Notes under the pieces: model-generated
What the model was told of the DNA's origin: nothing
Seen by the model: the letters and a program-made list of their open reading frames with translations, nothing else
The model's database searches: none
DNA from: CAZFAP01 sp964516325
GTDB lineage: Bacteria > Auribacterota > JABMQX01
Length of the DNA: 10,257 nt
Assembly: GCA_964516325.1 (NCBI GenBank)
Contig: CAZFAP010000174.1
Coordinates: 1-10,257, forward strand
Direction of reading: 5' to 3'
Made by a program: the position numbers and the translations under genes
Shown: piece by piece, positions 5,523 through 10,257 of the stretch
Position numbering within the stretch: the first letter of the stretch is position 1
How the letters are laid out: every line of letters begins with the position of its first letter

Positions 5523-7037
5523 CTACATGCCTTCCGCCATGAGAATGCAGACTGCCGGGCGAGCCGAGCCTTCCGACGTCCTTATTCGAAGGCTCGAAAT
5601 GTGCATGGGATTGTGAGCGGCGGGGAGGGGAAGCGACGCCATGTCGGCGAGGGAGGCATTGCGTTCTTCCGGCGGCGAGTCCGAGTCCGGCAGGTCGAAC
5701 GACGAGAGGTTCCATCCGCGACTGTCCTTTGAAAGGACGACAAGCTCCCAGTCCTCGTCGGCGTCGGTATTGGAGATGTCCAGGTCAACGAATCCGAGGT
5801 TGACGGGCAAAGATATGGAGAGGGACGGCGCCTTCAGCGAGCTTGACGATTCGCCGGTATTCCCGTCGAGGTCGTAGATGTCGAGGAAGTAGCGAGCCTG
5901 AGGGGTCAGTCTGACCGCAGCAACCTCGTCAATTCCGTCCCCGTCGTAGTCCACTCCCATAGCCGCGACGAGGTTGTCTCCGGGGGGGACAGAAAGGGTC
6001 AGCTTCTTCACCAGAGCCGGCGCCTCTTCTTCCGTGAAGCTGAGAGGAGTCGGCGCGTCGAAGATGTAGAAGGCATAATGGCCATCGTTCTCCGCGCGGA
6101 GGATGCCGATTTCCTCCTTGCCATCTCCATCCACGTCAACAGCGGTCATATCCACCGGGGTTTGGCCTTCCGGGATAGACCATGCGTCATACGCCAGAGG
6201 TTCGGAGGAAGGAACTCCCGAGGTAAGAGCCGAAAAGAGATAGAAGGCCAGAGCGCCGTCTTCCTCCTGAATCGCGCCGACCTCGTCTAGCCCGTCGCCG
6301 TCAGCGTCAACCCGCGTCAGCAGGAAGAGTCTGCCGTCCCCATCGGCCGGCGGATAGCCGATAATCGCCTTTTCCGAGCGAAGTTCGCCCTCAAGAAAAG
6401 CGTAGGTATCCGCCCTGGTCCTGCCGGAGGGGTAGAGGGCCCGGAGAATCCATTGCTCTTCCTCGTTGATGCGCCTCTTCCTCGTCTCGCCCGGAGCAAT
6501 CACGGGGAACATCGTCACGTCGGTGGAGGTGACGGAATGGTCCAGTCCGAGGGCATGCCCGACTTCATGGGTCGTGACGTTTTGCACATCCATGGCATGG
6601 CGGTTGCCATCGGTCGCCCAGGCGAAATCTTCCGCGTTCAAAAGGAGGTCAACTCCGCTGATTCTCTCTCCGTCCCGCGACAGCCACACCACCGCGAACG
6701 CGACCGTATCGCTTCCGTAGGGCCAGTCTTCTCCTACCCACGTCACGACGTTCTGGCCATCGTCCTCGGCGTTCTTCTTATCGGTTACCCCTGCGTACTG
6801 AAATCTGACGCGGGTTCCCGCAACCCTTTCCCAGCTCAGAAATGAACGGATGATCGCTCCCGTCTCCTCCAGCCACGTCGCGGCGCCCTCGGCGTTCAAA
6901 TAATAGACGATGGGCATGTCGCTGCTTTCCCACGGAAGGTAGGGGCTGGCGGTTCGCTCCGCAGCGAACAGCTCGCCGAACCCGAGCTGGCACGCTGCTA
7001 TCGTCACAAGCATTAAAGCTTTCATTGCTTTCCGCAT
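5523..7037 (-). CDS. Secreted matrixin-like zinc metalloprotease with FG-GAP-type repeats
   Basis: 504 residues from ATG 7037, preferred to the GTG at 7049 because GGTGA precedes it at a good distance. The N-terminus has Lys residues and a short hydrophobic stretch ending IAAC (Cys16), which could be a lipobox; ordinary cleavage near LFAA-E is equally possible. The catalytic domain (about 35-200) contains HEVGHALGLDHS (157-168), the zinc motif HExxHxxGxxH, and a Met at 176 for the Met-turn, as in matrixins (peptidase family M10). The rest (about 235-440) has four Asp-rich repeats such as DADGDGLDEVG, DVDGDGKEEIG and DYDGDGIDEVA, typical of calcium-binding FG-GAP/VCBS beta-propeller blades. 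The substrate is unknown, but export and protein or matrix binding are likely. It begins about 15 bases after aroK on the same strand, so the two are probably cotranscribed, though no functional link is evident. Confidence 0.85.
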   Translation of the reverse strand: MRKAMKALMLVTIAACQLGFGELFAAERTASPYLPWESSDMPIVYYLNAEGAATWLEETGAIIRSFLSWERVAGTRVRFQYAGVTDKKNAEDDGQNVVTWVGEDWPYGSDTVAFAVVWLSRDGERISGVDLLLNAEDFAWATDGNRHAMDVQNVTTHEVGHALGLDHSVTSTDVTMFPVIAPGETRKRRINEEEQWILRALYPSGRTRADTYAFLEGELRSEKAIIGYPPADGDGRLFLLTRVDADGDGLDEVGAIQEEDGALAFYLFSALTSGVPSSEPLAYDAWSIPEGQTPVDMTAVDVDGDGKEEIGILRAENDGHYAFYIFDAPTPLSFTEEEAPALVKKLTLSVPPGDNLVAAMGVDYDGDGIDEVAAVRLTPQARYFLDIYDLDGNTGESSSSLKAPSLSISLPVNLGFVDLDISNTDADEDWELVVLSKDSRGWNLSSFDLPDSDSPPEERNASLADMASLPLPAAHNPMHISSLRIRTSEGSARPAVCILMAEGM

Positions 7038-7052
7038 AACCGCACTCACCGC

Positions 7053-7613
7053 TTACTTCGCGTCATGTGCCGCCTCGCGGCTTGAGGAATCGGCCGCTGG
7101 GGCCTCGCGGTCTTTTCTTACAATCTCCAAGATTCTTTCGACAACGTCCTGCACACGAAGCTCAGACGTGTCTATGTGATGTTTCACCCTCGCATAGAAG
7201 GGCGCTCGGTGTCGCAGGAGTTCCCTGATTCTCTCAGGCGGATCATCCGTCATCAAGAGGGGCCTGTGGTAGCCGCCTTTCACCCGCTCGTAGATGACTT
7301 CCGGAGAAGCCGTGAGACAAATCCCTGTGCCGGTGGATTGCAGGGCATCCACGTTTTGCGCGTCGAGGACGACACCCCCGCCGGTGGCGATCACAAGCCC
7401 TTGCCGACCGGACAGTTCCAGAGCTACCTGAGATTCAACCTCCCGGAAGTACCCTTCGCCCTTCTGCGCGAATATCTCGGAAATCGTGCGTCCTTCTCTT
7501 TTTTCGATAACGCCGTCCATGTCAACGAGCTTCATCCCAAGCCTGCGGGCAACTCTCTTTCCGGCGACTGTTTTGCCCGTGCCCATAAACCCGAATAGGA
7601 CGACGTTTTTCAT
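7053..7613 (-). CDS. aroK: Shikimate kinase
   Basis: 186 residues. It phosphorylates shikimate at the 3-OH with ATP, the fifth step of the chorismate pathway to aromatic amino acids, in the cytoplasm. All main motifs are visible: Walker A GFMGTGKT (8-15), the shikimate-binding DMD (31-33) and FRE (Arg57), the GGG triplet (78-80), the lid HRPLL (Arg117) and RAPFY (136-140) before the adenine-binding end. Length is slightly above the usual 170-175 because of a low-complexity tail (about 168-186) rich in Ala, Ser and charged residues. The ATG at 7613 lacks a clear Shine-Dalgarno sequence but begins exactly where the P-loop strand needs it (MKNVVLFGFMG). A candidate promoter lies about 80 bases upstream. 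The symbol aroK rather than aroL is by convention for the single-copy form. Confidence 0.95.
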   Translation of the reverse strand: MKNVVLFGFMGTGKTVAGKRVARRLGMKLVDMDGVIEKREGRTISEIFAQKGEGYFREVESQVALELSGRQGLVIATGGGVVLDAQNVDALQSTGTGICLTASPEVIYERVKGGYHRPLLMTDDPPERIRELLRHRAPFYARVKHHIDTSELRVQDVVERILEIVRKDREAPAADSSSREAAHDAK

Positions 7614-7668
7614 CGCCGAAGTGCGAACTATCGCCGGAAGAAATCCAGAGGAGATTTCAGTCTTTCCT

Positions 7669-7681
7669 TTTAACCGTTAAA
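7669..7681. promoter_or_regulatory. Palindrome at the likely aroK transcription start
   Basis: TTTAAC-C-GTTAAA is a perfect 13-base odd palindrome lying just downstream of the candidate aroK -10 box (7692-7697). A second short inverted repeat, GAAATC/GATTTC, lies at 7640-7645 and 7653-7658. The position suits an operator for a dimeric regulator, but no known consensus is recognised. Confidence 0.3.
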
Positions 7682-7691
7682 TCGAGAAAAT

Positions 7692-7720
7692 AGTTTAACA
7701 CGGCGGCGGCTTTTGGGCAA
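7692..7720 (-). promoter_or_regulatory. Candidate sigma-70 promoter of aroK and the metalloprotease
   Basis: Read on the minus strand, TTGCCC (7720-7715) is followed after 17 bases by TAAACT (7697-7692). Each box matches 4 of 6 consensus bases, including the key TTG and the TA...T positions. Transcription would begin near 7685, about 70 bases before the aroK ATG. Confidence 0.4.
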
Positions 7721-7746
7721 GGGCGAGAATTCGAATAAGTCTCGTA

Positions 7747-7766
7747 ATTTCCTTCAATTAGGAAAT
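7747..7766. other. Short hairpin in the divergent spacer
   Basis: ATTTCCT (7747-7753) and AGGAAAT (7760-7766) form a perfect seven-pair stem around a six-base loop. It is A/T-rich and has no T-run on either side. It lies between the candidate sigma-54 site and the sigma-70 candidate of aroK, so it could be an operator or a chance palindrome. Confidence 0.3.
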
Positions 7767-7805
7767 GGGCGCCAGAAAGCCCGGCAGGCCGCTGCGGTGT
7801 CAATG

Positions 7806-7864
7806 CAGGTGCGAAAACCGTGCCAAAGGGCAGCCAACAACGCCTGGGGCGGTTTTTTCACCTG
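7806..7864. repeat. Long imperfect inverted repeat in the divergent spacer
   Basis: Bases 7806-7820 can pair with 7850-7864: CAGGTG with CACCTG, then one mismatch and one G-T pair, then AAAACCG with CGGTTTT. Inside, TGCC/GGCA (7821-7824 and 7829-7832) forms a small hairpin. A competing hairpin CGCC-tgg-GGCG (7841-7851) followed after one G by six Ts (7853-7858) would act as a short intrinsic terminator on the plus strand. The structure is too long to be likely by chance. It could be a dispersed repeat, a leader RNA or a terminator region. The left arm overlaps the candidate sigma-54 site. Confidence 0.5.
7810..7826 (-). promoter_or_regulatory. Candidate sigma-54 promoter pointing toward aroK
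   Basis: On the minus strand the sequence TTGGCACG-N4-TCGCA fits the sigma-54 consensus YTGGCACG-N4-TTGCW with one mismatch. The invariant GG (-24) and GC (-12) are present and exactly ten bases apart. Transcription would begin near 7799, about 185 bases upstream of aroK. No regulator gene or enhancer site is seen, and the element lies in an inverted repeat, so it may be coincidental. Confidence 0.35.
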
Positions 7865-7885
7865 AGATAGTCCGCGAGCAGCATT

Positions 7886-8323
7886 ATGAACGTGGAGCAC
7901 GACGTTTTTGCGGAAATTGTGGAGGAGGCGCTGGAGTCGCTTCCGGAGGAGTTCTCCCGAAGGCTTGAGAATGTCGAGGTGGTCATCGAGGATGAGCCTT
8001 CGGAAGAGGTCTTGCGAGAGCTCGGGCTTCCCGGAGGCTCGCTTCTTGGACTCTTTCATGGTGTTCCCCTGAAACATAAGAGCGTTTTGGCGGGGCCGAC
8101 GCTGCCGGCGAAAATCTCGATTTACCGGATTCCAATTCTCGCAATTTCGCGGACAAGAGAAGAGGTGTGGCGTCAGATCCGGAGAGTCGTAATCCATGAG
8201 ATCGGACACCATTTCGGCTTGAGCGATCGGGAGATGAGCGCCGTCGAGGGCGAACCGCCCGGTGGGACCAAGGGCGAGCGCGGGGCGGGGCGAGCCGCGG
8301 CGCGACGAGGCCAAAAGAGATGA
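7886..8323 (+). CDS. Minimal zincin, possible metallopeptidase of the DUF1025/Zincin_1 family
   Basis: 145 residues, near the family's usual 115-140. An acidic N-terminal helix (VFAEIVEEALESLPEEF) and VEVVIEDEPS strand lead to HGVPL (58-62), an ISIYRIPIL strand, and then HEIGHHFGLSD (104-114), the HExxHxxGxxD metal site. Two His plus Asp would bind zinc and the Glu would be catalytic. No signal peptide is present, so it is cytoplasmic. Substrates of this family are unknown. The last 25 residues are Gly, Arg and Ala rich and look like an added low-complexity tail. The start ATG 7886 lacks a clear binding site but gives the canonical N-terminus. Its stop overlaps the next ATG (ATGA at 8320-8323), so the two genes are translationally coupled. 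Confidence 0.85.
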   Translation: MNVEHDVFAEIVEEALESLPEEFSRRLENVEVVIEDEPSEEVLRELGLPGGSLLGLFHGVPLKHKSVLAGPTLPAKISIYRIPILAISRTREEVWRQIRRVVIHEIGHHFGLSDREMSAVEGEPPGGTKGERGAGRAAARRGQKR

Positions 8324-8622
8324 ACGGCTCTTCGGAACAGAAATGGTACGCGGAGGGACTCCGGTTCGAATGTCGGAGGTGCGGCGCTTGCTGCACGGGG
8401 AAGGCGGGGTACGTGTGGGTGATGGAACGAGAAGCCGAAAGGATGACGTGGTTTCTTGGTATCTCAATCTCGGAATTCGGTGGAAAATACGTCCGAAAGG
8501 CCGGGAGCTATGATAGCCTCATTGAGCTGCCAGACGGCCGGTGCATTTTTTACGCGGACCACACGTGCAAGGTTCACCCGGTCCGTCCCCTGCAATGTGA
8601 AACGTTTCCATTCTGGCGGTGA
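8320..8622 (+). CDS. YkgJ-family cysteine-cluster protein, cut short by in-frame TGA
   Basis: 100 residues before a TGA at 8620-8622. The family usually coordinates zinc or an Fe-S cluster through seven or eight Cys. Here FECRRCGACC gives C18, C21, C24 and C25, GRCIFYADHTCKVHP gives C75 and C83, and PLQCETFPFW gives C93. The next expected stretch, ending in CPG, is missing because of the TGA but is present in the same frame just after it (see the continuation entry). The protein as terminated would therefore lack its last cluster ligand. The YkgJ function is uncertain in general; roles in metal or Fe-S handling are proposed. It is coupled to the zincin by ATGA, so both were probably made together. 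A readthrough product, a genuine pseudogene and a base-calling error are all possible. Confidence 0.75.
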   Translation: MNGSSEQKWYAEGLRFECRRCGACCTGKAGYVWVMEREAERMTWFLGISISEFGGKYVRKAGSYDSLIELPDGRCIFYADHTCKVHPVRPLQCETFPFWR

Positions 8623-8769
8623 ATCATGGTTTCTGCCGAAGCCTGGAGAGAGTGCGGGAAGCAGTGCCCCGGCATGGGCAAAGGCAGGCTCTATTCCGCG
8701 GAAGAAATCGAGGGGATAGTCCGTTCATCCTCGGCGGGATACGCGCGACCGGAGTTTCTTCCTCGGTAA
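8623..8769 (+). pseudogene. In-frame continuation of the YkgJ-family gene after TGA
   Basis: The same frame stays open for 48 codons to TAA 8767-8769. It encodes IMVSAEAWRECGKQCPGMG and then GRLYSAEEIEGIV, which matches the conserved end of YkgJ-family proteins (a Trp about ten residues after FPFW, then CPG-x-G and a YSxEEI segment). No insertion or deletion is needed to join it to the upstream part, so a single substitution creating TGA explains the break. There is no separate convincing start codon: the ATG at 8626-8628 lacks a binding site. Confidence 0.65.
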
Positions 8770-8788
8770 GAGGCTGAGCGACAAAAAG

Positions 8789-8817
8789 CAATCGTGGAAT
8801 TGCAGCTCAATTGTGGA
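8789..8817. repeat. Short direct repeat upstream of the HAD gene
   Basis: CAATCGTGGA (8789-8798) and CAATTGTGGA (8808-8817) match at 9 of 10 bases with a 19-base period. Pairs of direct repeats at about two helical turns can be regulator sites, but nothing more supports this. A strong but unused Shine-Dalgarno-like AAGGAGG lies at 8839-8845. Confidence 0.25.
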
Positions 8818-8893
8818 TGGGTGAAAGCGGTTTTCGGGAAGGAGGTTTTGTCGGTTTGGCCAGAGTCCATCTGCTGCGTTGCTGAGGTGCAGG

Positions 8894-9646
8894 ATGATCG
8901 AGTGTAATGACGTGCTTGTGCCCGTGGGAAAGGAGGCGAGGATCACCGCCAGACTGCGCCGCAGAAGCATCCTCAAGCTGGGATTCAGGCGCAAGGGCAG
9001 GACAATAAGCTTCTTCGTGGACGGGGAGAGGATCGGGCAAGCGGCGACGGGGCGAGACGGTTGCGCCGTGATAACCTTCACGCCTCATGAGAAGAAGGAA
9101 TATAGGGTTCTGGCGACGCATCAGGGTTCAGGCACATCCGAGGGGGCGACTGCCGAAGCAACGATTTTTTCCCGGAGCGGTGAGAGAGAAGCTATCGTCC
9201 TCGATATAGACGGGACCCTTTCAACTGGCTCGGCGCTGGGTTCAGCCTTCAGGAGAAACAGGAGCGTGCGAGCTCTCGAGGGGGCGGCCGACGTAACGCG
9301 GGCTTTGGCCCTGAAATATGACCTGATCATCCTCACCGGCAGAAGAAGTTTCCTTCGCCGGAAGACCAAGGACTGGCTCAGGAAAAACGGATTCCCTTCC
9401 GCGCCTGTCTATTTTCGTCCTCGCCGCCGACTCTGGGTGCGGAGCGAGAAGTACAAGGCCAGGCTCATCGCGGGACTGAAACGCGATTGGCCCAACATTG
9501 TCATCGGGATAGGGGACCGGGACTCCGATGCGAGAGCGTACGTCGCCAACGGTCTGAAAGCGATCATCCTTCGTGAGAGCGGACATTGTCCGGCGGGCGC
9601 CGTGGCCGTGCCGAGTTGGGAAGGAGTCCGGCGGATTCTCCTTTAG
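8894..9646 (+). CDS. Ig-like domain fused to a lipin/LNS2-type HAD phosphatase domain
   Basis: 250 residues from ATG 8894, preferred over TTG 8879 because GAGGTG (8884-8889) stands before it. Residues about 5-77 look like a bacterial Ig-like strand sandwich: VPVGKEARITARL, the pair VDGERIGQA/ATGRDG, and a last strand EYRVLAT. Residues about 98-250 form a HAD domain: DIDGTLS (104-110) with nucleophile D104 and acid D106, ILTGRRSFLRRKTKDWL (motif II, T148), EKYKARLI with a likely motif III Lys (K187 or K189), and GDRDSDARAY (207-216) for motif IV. The R-x-x-T-x-x-WL element and the GDRDSDxxAY ending resemble LNS2/lipin phosphatidate phosphatases more than ordinary HADs. No signal peptide is seen, so a cytoplasmic role on phospholipid-like or other phosphate esters is an inference. 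It is probably transcribed separately from the genes upstream (124-base gap). Confidence 0.8.
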   Translation: MIECNDVLVPVGKEARITARLRRRSILKLGFRRKGRTISFFVDGERIGQAATGRDGCAVITFTPHEKKEYRVLATHQGSGTSEGATAEATIFSRSGEREAIVLDIDGTLSTGSALGSAFRRNRSVRALEGAADVTRALALKYDLIILTGRRSFLRRKTKDWLRKNGFPSAPVYFRPRRRLWVRSEKYKARLIAGLKRDWPNIVIGIGDRDSDARAYVANGLKAIILRESGHCPAGAVAVPSWEGVRRILL

Positions 9647-9757
9647 TGGCGTGCGGACGTGTGCGGTCAAGCAGTCCGGATTATCCCGAATCTTTGTATC
9701 AGCTTGTTTCCGCAAACTCTGCAACTTCCCCCTCTATCCGCTGAGGCCTCCTCTCCC

Positions 9758-9834
9758 CTTTGCGTGCTTCGCGCCTTTGCGAGAGGTCTCCTGTCCCGAC
9801 TGTATTTTCTCGCCAAGGCGCAAAGGTCGCCAAG
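9758..9834. repeat. Imperfect inverted repeat built on CTTTGCG/CGCCTTTGCGAG
   Basis: Bases 9758-9785 match the reverse complement of 9807-9834 at 22 of 28 positions by eye, around a 21-base loop. The core GCGCCTTTGCG recurs in both arms. Similar CTTTGCG-rich intergenic palindromes are common in many environmental bacterial genomes, so this is likely one copy of a dispersed repeat, but copy number cannot be seen here. Confidence 0.5.
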
Positions 9835-9860
9835 AAGAAAGGAGGGTGTGCCCACTTCCC

Positions 9861-9878
9861 TTCCGCGATTTCGCGGAA
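9861..9878. repeat. Short perfect hairpin
   Basis: TTCCGCG (9861-9867) and CGCGGAA (9872-9878) pair perfectly around ATTT. There is no T-run. It is one of several palindromes in the intergenic cluster after the HAD gene. Confidence 0.4.
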
Positions 9879-9901
9879 TTGAGCGGCAAAAGGAGGTCAC
9901 A

Positions 9902-9928
9902 ACAGCCGCGGGATGCGGCTGTATTTTT
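9902..9928 (+). terminator. Intrinsic-terminator-like hairpin
   Basis: ACAGCCGC (9902-9909) pairs perfectly with GCGGCTGT (9915-9922) around a five-base loop, followed by A and five Ts (9924-9928). It would terminate plus-strand transcription about 255 bases downstream of the HAD gene, or a small RNA from the repeat cluster. The distance from the gene is long, which lowers confidence in that assignment. Confidence 0.5.
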
Positions 9929-9964
9929 GGTGGGCGAATGGATGAATCCTGCGGCGGGGAAGCT

Positions 9965-9992
9965 GGGGACACCATATAAGCATGGTGTCCCC
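9965..9992. repeat. REP-like palindrome GGGGACACCAT / ATGGTGTCCCC
   Basis: A perfect 11-pair stem with a six-base loop (9976-9981). The core GGGGACACC/GGTGTCCCC resembles REP-type palindromes that accompany REP-associated Y1 transposases (TnpA-REP) in many genomes. No transposase gene is present in this window. Stacked G-C pairs and lack of a T-run argue against a terminator. Confidence 0.55.
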
Positions 9993-10142
9993 TCGAGGGC
10001 GGGCTGGAGAAAAAAGCGGCGGCGGGACGAGACGCCAACGATACGATCAGACCTCCTGTTGCAGTCATGCGGCGCTACTCAAGCCGGCAAAGCGACTTCC
10101 CCGCCCGACCGGGTTGTTCCGAGTGCCAGAATCCTCCGTCAC

Positions 10143-10204
10143 GCGACGCGGACCCGAAACCCGATGGGCGAGACGAGCGGACCGACCACTGAACTACAGC
10201 CGCC
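10143..10204 (-). pseudogene. tRNA-like 5' fragment, probably not functional
   Basis: Read on the minus strand from 10204, GGCGGCTGTAGTTCAGTGGT is typical of a bacterial tRNA acceptor strand and D-arm start, and a T-arm-like CGGGTTTCGGGTCCG follows. The D-stem has a mismatch, no sound anticodon stem can be formed, and the complementary acceptor strand AGCCGCC is absent downstream. It is best read as a degraded or chance tRNA-like remnant. A covariance-model search such as tRNAscan-SE with pseudogene reporting would decide. Confidence 0.25.
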
Positions 10205-10257
10205 TGAAGTTTTGCCATAAGGGAGGATGGTGGAGATTCCGAGGGGAGTGGAGGATT

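Larger units (their letters stand above)
9647..10257. other. 611-base stretch without a supported gene; cluster of palindromes
   Basis: The longest open frames here are shadows: they lack ribosome binding sites and recognisable protein features and run through repeats. The stretch contains an imperfect inverted repeat based on CTTTGCG (9758-9834), a hairpin TTCCGCG/CGCGGAA (9861-9878), a terminator-like hairpin (9902-9928), a REP-like palindrome (9965-9992) and a tRNA-like 5' fragment (10143-10204). An exact nine-base Shine-Dalgarno match AAAGGAGGT (9889-9897) has no start codon nearby. Confidence 0.6.

Noticed and set aside
7754..8467. 237-codon minus-strand open frame across the zincin gene
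   Set aside because: It lies antisense to two recognisable genes and has a Ser/Arg/Pro-rich composition typical of GC-rich shadow frames, with no motif.
8620..8660. Selenocysteine insertion at the YkgJ TGA
   Set aside because: The hairpin begins too close to the TGA and its loop lacks the usual bacterial SECIS features. The aligned position in the family is not a Cys, so recoding is not the preferred explanation.
9667..10068. 133-codon minus-strand open frame over the repeat cluster
   Set aside because: It has no ribosome binding site or motif, and it runs through the same inverted repeats that explain its openness.
10118..10204. A functional tRNA gene on the minus strand
   Set aside because: No anticodon stem and no acceptor 3' strand complementary to GGCGGCT can be found within 95 bases.
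9573..10220. 215-codon plus-strand open frame over the repeat cluster
   Set aside because: It starts inside the HAD gene in another frame, has no binding site, reads through palindromes and has the Arg/Ser/Pro-rich look of non-coding GC-rich sequence.
10227..10257. Possible start of a gene, ATGGTGGAG after GGGAGG, running off the window
   Set aside because: The Shine-Dalgarno-like sequence touches the ATG with no spacing and only ten codons are visible, so it cannot be supported.
1..10257. CRISPR array, insertion sequence or prophage gene
   Set aside because: No regularly spaced repeats, transposase, integrase or phage protein is visible anywhere in the window.

Overview
The window looks like a GC-rich chromosomal segment of a Gram-negative (double-membrane) bacterium using the standard bacterial code, since TGA ends several ordinary genes. 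The decisive evidence is a complete tol-pal cell-envelope cluster. Lineage cannot be fixed from sequence alone. The short TolA, the LysM lipoprotein at the end of the cluster, a possible sigma-54 promoter and the many REP-like palindromes would fit a deltaproteobacterial-type or related environmental lineage, but this is only an inference.

Layout. (1) 1-634, plus strand: the tail of an unknown gene overlapping a small YwgA/Panacea-like winged-helix protein. (2) 635-816: a spacer with a hairpin and a good promoter candidate. (3) 817-5456, plus strand: tolQ, tolR, a short tolA/tonB-like gene, tolB, pal, and a coiled-coil plus LysM lipoprotein in the place where cpoB/ybgF usually stands. Several junctions overlap, so this is probably one transcript. 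TolQ-TolR form the proton-driven motor, the TolA-like protein passes force across the periplasm, TolB and Pal tether the outer membrane to peptidoglycan, and the LysM lipoprotein should add a second outer-membrane to peptidoglycan contact. (4) 5523-7613, minus strand: shikimate kinase (aroK) followed by a secreted matrixin-like metalloprotease with FG-GAP-type calcium repeats. (5) 7614-7885: a divergent spacer with a candidate sigma-70 promoter, a candidate sigma-54 promoter and a long imperfect inverted repeat. (6) 7886-8769, plus strand: a minimal zincin (HExxHxxGxxD) coupled by ATGA to a YkgJ-family cysteine-cluster gene that is broken by an in-frame TGA. (7) 8894-9646, plus strand: an Ig-like domain fused to a lipin/LNS2-type HAD domain. 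(8) 9647-10257: no convincing gene, but a cluster of hairpins, a REP-like palindrome, an imperfect inverted repeat built on CTTTGCG, an intrinsic-terminator-like hairpin and a tRNA-like 5' fragment.

No clear new multi-gene system is visible. The observations most worth a second look are the in-frame TGA in the YkgJ gene, the structured spacer at 7806-7864, the Ig-HAD fusion and the variant parts of the Tol-Pal cluster (short TolA, LysM lipoprotein).
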